A stretch of 20,424 nt of DNA from an uncultured Elusimicrobia bacterium (GTDB taxonomy: Bacteria > RUG730): the NCBI GenBank assembly GCA_900321865.1, contig ONXP01000045.1, positions 1 through 20,424 of the forward strand, given 5' to 3'. Numbering within the stretch: position 1 is the stretch's first letter; each line of letters begins with the position of its first letter. A model generated the notes under the pieces. It saw only the letters and a program-made list of their open reading frames with translations, ran no database searches and was not told the origin of the DNA. Positions 16,394 through 20,424 of the stretch are shown piece after piece. The translations under genes and the position numbers were made by a program.

Positions 16394-17103
16394 TCGATTA
16401 ATTTTTTCATTTCTATTACAGCTTTTTCTATCCCAACATAAATAGCATAAGATATTATGCTATGACCTATATTTAATTCGTTTATTTCTTTTATACTTGC
16501 AATTTCTGTAACATTTTTATAGTTTAGCCCATGCCCTGCATTTACTAATAATCCAATATCTCTTGCAAAAAATACTGCTTTTTTTATATTTTCTAATTCT
16601 AAATCTTTTTTTTCTCTATCAAAATAAATATTAGAATATCTTCCCGTATGAATTTCTATAGCATCTACACCCAAAAATTTTGACATTTCTATTTGCTTTA
16701 AATCCGGTTCTATAAATAAACTTATACAAATATTTTTATTTTTCAATTTTTCAATAGCTTTTTTTATCTTTTCTTTTTGGTTTAATACATCAAGACCACC
16801 TTCCGTAGTCAATTCCTCTCTATTTTCTGGAACAATGCACACATCACGAGGCTCTACATCATAAGCAAAACTCACTATATCAGGAGCTAAAGACATTTCT
16901 AGATTTAATTTAGTTTTAATATTTTCCTTGACCTTTATTACATCTTTTTCTTTTATGTGTCTTCTGTCTTCCCTAAGATGCATAGTTATACCGTCCGCCC
17001 CACTTTTTTCAGACAAAAGAGCTATTTCCATTGGACTAGGATATTCCTCCCCCCTAGCCTCTCTAAGAGTCGCAACATGATCTATATTTATTCCTAATTT
17101 CAT
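16390..17103 (-). CDS. pdxJ: Pyridoxine 5'-phosphate synthase
   Basis: 237 residues, full length. Family motifs are complete: NIDHVATLREARG (6-18), HLREDRRHI (42-50), EMSLAPDIV (69-77), ELTTEGGLDV (97-106), EIHTGRYS (150-157), NAGHGLNY (188-195) and NIGHSIIS (211-218). The catalytic histidine near 42-49, Glu69 and the phosphate-binding loops are all present. PdxJ condenses 1-deoxy-D-xylulose 5-phosphate with 3-amino-2-oxopropyl phosphate to form pyridoxine 5'-phosphate in the DXP-dependent vitamin B6 pathway, as a TIM-barrel octamer in the cytosol. The usual partner pdxA is not in the window. The ATG follows AGGAAA, nine bases after the upstream lipoprotein gene. Confidence 0.96.
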   Translation of the reverse strand: MKLGINIDHVATLREARGEEYPSPMEIALLSEKSGADGITMHLREDRRHIKEKDVIKVKENIKTKLNLEMSLAPDIVSFAYDVEPRDVCIVPENREELTTEGGLDVLNQKEKIKKAIEKLKNKNICISLFIEPDLKQIEMSKFLGVDAIEIHTGRYSNIYFDREKKDLELENIKKAVFFARDIGLLVNAGHGLNYKNVTEIASIKEINELNIGHSIISYAIYVGIEKAVIEMKKLIE

Positions 17104-17112
17104 AAAAATTTC

Positions 17113-17892
17113 CTAATAATAAAGTGTTTTTTTAGCATTTTTTATACTTTTAGCTACTTCTTTTGCAATCTCATCAAAATACTTAAGCTCATAGTAATCA
17201 TCAAAACTCGTCATTCCTAATATATGAAATTTCTCCAATAATTTTATTAATTTGTTTGTTAATAGTTTATAATTCAAAGATTTTTTACGAATAAAATTAT
17301 TTTTATTTGCTGAAATATTGTTTATTTTTTGATAAAAGAGAAGATGTCTTATAACACTAATATCTCTTTTGAAATTCATCTGCGCATCATATCTTTCAGT
17401 AAATTTTTGAAAATCCCCTTCATATTTTGTATTGTTAAAATATTTTTTACCCAACATTTCATTTTCTATATGAATATTCTTTAAATTTTGATTTTCGTTT
17501 TCAAATTTTATATCTAATCTATAAAATTGCCCATAAATATGAGGCTTTGTTTTTTCTTTATTTGCCATACTTGTAATATTTACAATATCGATAAAAATAT
17601 CTCGTCTATATTTCATCCCTACATAAATATCTACTGATGATGCATCTTCACCACTAGATAAAGGGATTTTTTGTAATTTCAAAAAATGAACCAGTCTATC
17701 TTTAAAATAAACTGATAAATCTTTTGAAGATTTAAAGCCTTTTATTTTATTATCGTCTAAAACATCAATATTTATTTTTAAATTAAATTTTATATCTTTA
17801 GGTAATTTTTTATGCTGAGTAGAATTAACATTTTTATTTACAATGCAACCAAACAGACAACACAATACTAACAAGTACTTTAAATATTTCAT
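17113..17892 (-). CDS. Lipoprotein, paralogue A of a tandem pair
   Basis: 259 residues from the ATG at 17892. A TTG five codons upstream (17907) is less likely, since the ATG gives a normal lipoprotein signal MKYLKYLLVLCCLFGC (lipobox LFGC). I do not recognise the family. It aligns along its length with the product encoded next upstream (17938-18645). Shared elements are an N-terminal strand ending KGF, a KxRLxxFL helix, KYRRDI, a GQF strand, KYEGDF and the C-terminal LNYKLLTNKLIKLLEKFHIL followed by a Phe-Asp-Asp-Tyr element. Probably an envelope-anchored periplasmic protein. It lies nine bases before pdxJ. Confidence 0.75.
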   Translation of the reverse strand: MKYLKYLLVLCCLFGCIVNKNVNSTQHKKLPKDIKFNLKINIDVLDDNKIKGFKSSKDLSVYFKDRLVHFLKLQKIPLSSGEDASSVDIYVGMKYRRDIFIDIVNITSMANKEKTKPHIYGQFYRLDIKFENENQNLKNIHIENEMLGKKYFNNTKYEGDFQKFTERYDAQMNFKRDISVIRHLLFYQKINNISANKNNFIRKKSLNYKLLTNKLIKLLEKFHILGMTSFDDYYELKYFDEIAKEVAKSIKNAKKTLYY

Positions 17893-17937
17893 ATATTTCC
17901 CATCCAATTAAAAATTTTTACAAAATTCATATAAATT

Positions 17938-18645
17938 TTATTTAGATAATCTAATTATTTCTCTTGCTGTGAGTTCTATAATTTCATCAAAATCAATTCT
18001 CTCAAACATATCATCATAACCTATTTCTCCAACTAAATATATTTTCTTTAAAGCATTGACTAACTTTTTAGACAAAAATAGATAATTATATGATTTTCTT
18101 TTTTCTAATAAATTAAATTTTTTATTAAATTCATTTTGCAAATTAAAATTTTTTCTATTCTTATCTATACCTAAACAATTAAATTTATCATAACTAATCA
18201 CTTCCCCTTCGTAAACATCATGACTAAAAAATTCTTCATTTGTATCAAATTTTAAGATATATTTTTTAGGATTCTTGGTATCATTCATGCTATTTAAACT
18301 TAAATTATATTCCAAAAATTGTCCAAAAATTAATTTATCTTTTATATCTCTTCTATACTTTATATCAATAGATATATTTATAGTATTTCCCTCATTTCCT
18401 ACCTCTAAAATTGCCCCTTTTTTATTTAGCCAAAATGATAATCTTTTTTTAAAATAATTTTCTAAAGAAATATTATCTAAAAACCCATCCATTTTTTTAT
18501 CATCTACAAAAGAAATACTAATTTTTTTAATATCAAAAGTTTTTAAAGAAACACTAGTAATCTCTCTAGTTTTTTTAAATCCATAAACAAAAACAAGAGA
18601 AACAAAAAACAAAACAATTATCTTTATTCTTTTTGCATTTTTCAT
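17938..18645 (-). CDS. Exported or membrane-anchored protein, paralogue B, lipobox lost
   Basis: 235 residues, not recognised but clearly related to the neighbouring lipoprotein (17113-17892). Shared blocks in the same order: VDDKKMDGF, ENYFKKRLSFWL, IDIKYRRDIKDK, IFGQFLEYNLSL, HDVYEGEV, YNYLFLSKKLVNALKKIYL and GYDDMFE. Its signal-like N-terminus (KRIKIIVLFFVSLVFVYGF) has Gly-Phe where the paralogue has the lipobox Gly-Cys, so this copy should be either cleaved by signal peptidase I or remain as an inner-membrane anchor. It is shorter than A by the insert between KYRRDI and GQF. The ATG follows GAGAG. Function unknown. Confidence 0.75.
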   Translation of the reverse strand: MKNAKRIKIIVLFFVSLVFVYGFKKTREITSVSLKTFDIKKISISFVDDKKMDGFLDNISLENYFKKRLSFWLNKKGAILEVGNEGNTINISIDIKYRRDIKDKLIFGQFLEYNLSLNSMNDTKNPKKYILKFDTNEEFFSHDVYEGEVISYDKFNCLGIDKNRKNFNLQNEFNKKFNLLEKRKSYNYLFLSKKLVNALKKIYLVGEIGYDDMFERIDFDEIIELTAREIIRLSK

Positions 18646-18698
18646 TTAAATACTCTCATAATATTATATTTATAATTCATATAATCTTAAAAATATTT

Positions 18699-19307
18699 TT
18701 AAAATGTATAATATCTATTTCTCTTCCATTCCATTAATTTTGCATTAAAATCATTTTTTCTAAAATTTTTATTATAATTTGTAAAAAAATCATCCCCTAA
18801 ACTATCAAATAAATCTTTATTTTCAGTTTTAAAGTCTATTATTTTTCTAGTGAACGAATTAGCCCAAAAAGCAAATCTTTTCTTAAATTTCATTTCTTTT
18901 GTAATAATATGCCCTAGATAAACTTTTTCTCCAGGTTTTACCTCAAAACTTGCCATTATATCTTCTTGATTAAGTGGAGGAATATTTACATATCTATACC
19001 TATCACAATCATATATATGATATTTTACTAATTTATAACATCCCGGTTCTATTAAAAATAATTTTGTTTCTCCATTCTCTATACAAATTGATATTTTTTT
19101 ACCTTTTAATTTTTTAAATTCAAAATAACTTTTTGGTTTTAAAAATGTATTTTTTATATCATGCGATGCTCCTAAAATAATACAGGCTCTTTCTTTTTTA
19201 GAATTGTTATAAATTTTATTAGAAAAAGTAATTTTTTGATAAGCGATACAACTATAAATTAATTGCAAAATAGTAAAAAATACCGATATCTTTAAAATTT
19301 TTTTCAT
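18699..19307 (-). CDS. Lipoprotein of unknown function
   Basis: 202 residues. The N-terminus MKKILKISVFFTILQLIYSC ends in a lipobox (IYSC, Cys20). The mature protein has a beta-rich middle with ETKLFLIEPGCYKLV and ASFEVKPGEKVYLGHIIT, the kind of pattern seen in DUF2846-type lipoproteins ('pGe-yyLg'). I would not assign the family on that alone. The C-terminal third is basic and aromatic (KLMEWKRNRYYTF). Start supported by AAGGAAAATAAG. It opens the series of envelope proteins before pdxJ; 53 bases separate it from paralogue B. No promoter is evident in the short gap behind the terminator at 19344-19385. Confidence 0.75.
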   Translation of the reverse strand: MKKILKISVFFTILQLIYSCIAYQKITFSNKIYNNSKKERACIILGASHDIKNTFLKPKSYFEFKKLKGKKISICIENGETKLFLIEPGCYKLVKYHIYDCDRYRYVNIPPLNQEDIMASFEVKPGEKVYLGHIITKEMKFKKRFAFWANSFTRKIIDFKTENKDLFDSLGDDFFTNYNKNFRKNDFNAKLMEWKRNRYYTF

Positions 19308-19343
19308 CTTATTTTCCTTATCAAAAACTAATCAAAATATTAC

Positions 19344-19385
19344 AAAAAACTATAAAATATTAAACTATTTAGATTTTATAGTTTT
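19344..19385 (-). terminator. GC-free intrinsic terminator after the small-ORF unit
   Basis: Minus strand: a perfect 13-bp inverted repeat AAAACTATAAAAT / ATTTTATAGTTTT (arms 19373-19385 and 19346-19358) with a 14-base loop, running into TTTTTT. The stem contains one G-C pair per arm only, but is perfect and is placed at the end of the 48-codon gene, overlapping its last codons and stop. Confidence 0.55.
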
Positions 19386-19511
19386 AGATTTCATACTTAT
19401 AGCAAATACTTTATCTGTCATTAGTCCAGCAAATGCTACAAAATCTCTTTCTTCAAATTTCCATACCTCTCTTAAGTCTTCAATTTCAACTAATTTTCCT
19501 AATTGATTCAT
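19365..19511 (-). CDS. 48-residue protein resembling the N-terminal motif of DUF4268-type proteins
   Basis: 48 residues, start ATG behind a strong AAAGGAGAG Shine-Dalgarno. The first half, LGKLVEIEDLREVWKFEERD, closely resembles the N-terminal signature of large proteins carrying DUF4268/PD-(D/E)XK-like domains, typically written LGKLE-V-LREVWKHEA-DFTPWLA. The match breaks after DF, and the tail (GLMTDKVFAISMKSKTIKSK) is unlike that family. The protein ends at a TAG inside a terminator stem, and no continuation exists in other frames. It could be a truncated leftover that acquired a new end, or a small partner protein using the same motif. It follows the 128-residue membrane protein by 52 bases, with no promoter between, so both are probably on one transcript. 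Confidence 0.6.
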   Translation of the reverse strand: MNQLGKLVEIEDLREVWKFEERDFVAFAGLMTDKVFAISMKSKTIKSK

Positions 19512-19563
19512 TCAACTCTCCTTTATTTTTTTTCATTTTTAAAATAATGGTAAAATAATTGGC

Positions 19564-19950
19564 TCACTGTTTCTCACCATTTTCACTTTCTTTCTCATCA
19601 TAACTATCTACTAAATCTTTTATGTACAATTTCAAATCTTTTGAAATAAATTTGTACTTAGTATTAATCGTATTTATAATTGATTCTTTTGTTTCACCTT
19701 TTTCTATCAATGCTTTGACAACTCCCTTTGAAAGAGCTTTGAATCCGTATTTAGCAATTTCTTCAGACAACAAACCTATAGCAAACAAGCTTACGATTCC
19801 ACCAATTATTCCACCAGGACCTATGGCTGCCAAAGCTGCCGTTATTGCCGCTGCACCCGCCAATCCTGTTAATCCATAGGCTACTAAAAAAATTAATCCA
19901 GGAATGCCAAATGCCGCGATTTTTTCTGATATTTTATCAATACTAACCAT
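19564..19950 (-). CDS. Gly/Ala-rich small membrane protein of unknown function
   Basis: 128 residues. A short amphipathic start (VSIDKISEK) leads into an almost uninterrupted hydrophobic stretch, residues 11-61, rich in Gly and Ala (GLTGLAGAAAITAALAAIGP, then GGIIGGIVSLFAIGLL). This probably forms two membrane helices with glycine-zipper packing around the Pro-Gly-Gly turn at 45-47. The rest (62-128) is soluble and charged: helix KYGFKALSKGVVKALIEKGE, then KYKFISKDLKLYIKDLV and an acidic tail. The pattern recalls a recurring small membrane-protein family I cannot name. It could be a pore-forming or toxin-like effector, but nothing proves it. A very strong AGGAGG Shine-Dalgarno and a separate promoter-like TATAAT suggest its own expression unit. 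Codon and residue use differ from the Lys/Ile-rich neighbours. Confidence 0.8.
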   Translation of the reverse strand: MVSIDKISEKIAAFGIPGLIFLVAYGLTGLAGAAAITAALAAIGPGGIIGGIVSLFAIGLLSEEIAKYGFKALSKGVVKALIEKGETKESIINTINTKYKFISKDLKLYIKDLVDSYDEKESENGEKQ

Positions 19951-19978
19951 TAGCTTACCTCCTAATACTCTTAATTAA

Positions 19979-19984
19979 ATTATA
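19979..19984 (-). promoter_or_regulatory. Possible -10 box for the 128-residue membrane protein gene
   Basis: A perfect TATAAT lies 28 bases before the ATG, just upstream of the AGGAGG ribosome site. No good -35 hexamer is found 15-19 bases further up, so this is a candidate only. Confidence 0.35.
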
Positions 19985-20171
19985 GTAGTTTTATGTTTAT
20001 TTATTCATTTTCATATTACTTTATCAATCAATATTAATTTATAATTAATTTTATTTTCTTCTATAATTTTCTTTCATTGTCCGTGCCTTCAAAATAATGT
20101 GGTGAAGATAATTATTGTTACTTTATGATTAAATTTTTAGATTTTTATAAAAAAAGAGTAACTAAACAATA

Positions 20172-20262
20172 TTATTTTCCCTTCCCTTTTATTCCTATTC
20201 CTACTTGTTTCTTAAAATAATCATCAAAAATTTTTTGTACTTTTTTCTAAAATTGTAGACAT
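20172..20262 (-). pseudogene. Small ORF interrupted at an A6 tract
   Basis: The ATG at 20262 follows AGAGG. It reads MSTILEKSTKNF and stops. If one A of the A6 run (20241-20246) is skipped, the reading becomes MSTILEKVQKIFDDYFKKQV and continues GIGIKGKGK to a TAA at 20172, giving 29 residues with a helical then cationic Gly-Lys tail. The downstream frame has a stop just before the run, so it has no start of its own. This is either a one-base indel, slippage-dependent expression, or coincidence in a very short ORF. Function unknown. Confidence 0.35.
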
Positions 20263-20297
20263 ATTATATATACCTCTATTGCTATAATTTTTTCATA

Positions 20298-20423
20298 TTA
20301 TTTAATTTTAAAACATTTCCTTAGCAAATCCCTATTATTATCTTTATATGCATCTACAGCCAATTTTACAAGCAATATCAATCGCACAAAATCTATTATC
20401 TCAGTTATCACTTTTACAAGGTT
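20298..20423 (-). CDS. C-terminal end of an unknown protein, cut by the window edge
   Basis: An open frame enters from the right edge and ends at a TAA (20298-20300), giving 41 residues: an amphipathic and hydrophobic helix (VKVITEIIDFVRLILLVKLA) followed by VDAYKDNNRDLLRKCFKIK. The frame is free of stops and has protein-like composition in an otherwise stop-rich region. Too short to identify; a small membrane-associated protein is plausible. It precedes the other small minus-strand ORFs by about 35 bases. Confidence 0.45.
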   Translation of the reverse strand, partial: NLVKVITEIIDFVRLILLVKLAVDAYKDNNRDLLRKCFKIK

Positions 20424-20424
20424 A

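Noticed and set aside
19622-19879. An 85-codon + strand frame opposite the small membrane protein
   Set aside because: The minus-strand gene has AGGAGG and a coherent membrane pattern; the + strand frame is its shadow.
20113-20171. An inverted repeat (GTTACT/AGTAAC and TATTGTT/AACAATA) with a loop of about 35 bases
   Set aside because: The two arm pairs cannot form in the same register, and the loop is long, so no stable hairpin or clear operator is supported.
20236-20250. AAAAAAG in the broken small ORF as a programmed -1 frameshift signal
   Set aside because: The heptamer is in the wrong phase for the zero frame, and the -1 product is short and unconvincing; the plausible reading needs a +1 shift or an indel.

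Overview
The window is a very AT-rich (well below 30% GC by eye), gene-dense stretch from a diderm bacterium. Three lipoprotein-type signal peptides (lipobox cysteines), a DXP-dependent vitamin B6 gene (pdxJ) and a long sigma-70 with region 1.1 and a large non-conserved insert all argue against a low-GC Gram-positive. I cannot name the phylum; the long sigma and the dnaG-rpoD pair would fit a spirochaete or a low-GC proteobacterial relative, but that is only a suggestion. Neither tRNA gene encodes its CCA end.

Left part (1-2600) is an accessory, defence-type patch. It holds the 3' end of a type I specificity gene (hsdS) on the + strand that stops early. On the minus strand lies a two-gene type II-like restriction-modification module: a gamma-class adenine methyltransferase overlapping a GIY-YIG-like nuclease by 14 bases. 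Next to it is a 5'-truncated ASCH-domain remnant. A near-identical 24-base AT-rich sequence brackets the module. A tRNA-Ser(UGA) with a clear sigma-70 promoter marks the boundary with the core genome.

Middle (2940-11450) is a long co-directional minus-strand housekeeping run. From upstream to downstream it is tRNA-CAT, argC, an exported protein of unknown function, a DJ-1/PfpI protein, aroE, NAD-type malic enzyme, fumC, an ABC ATPase and yifB. Most gaps are under 50 bases. fumC and the malic enzyme together would convert fumarate to malate to pyruvate.

Right-middle (11447-19307) is another minus-strand series. It contains a lipoprotein, two tandem paralogous envelope proteins, pdxJ, a small lipoprotein, a degenerate DUF547-like exported protein, dnaG and rpoD. 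The genes from pdxJ onward are joined by 4-base overlaps or gaps of 1-18 bases. Three successive genes here start with non-AUG codons, and dnaG appears to start with AUA, following a strong Shine-Dalgarno sequence. The perfect promoter of the downstream tRNA uses the rpoD stop codon as part of its -35 box.

Right edge (19344-20424) is a cluster of small minus-strand ORFs that look accessory. They are a partial gene entering from the right, a 29-codon ORF broken at an A6 tract, a 128-residue glycine/alanine-rich membrane protein, and a 48-residue peptide that resembles only the N-terminal motif of much larger DUF4268-type proteins. A GC-free hairpin plus T-run terminator closes the cluster.
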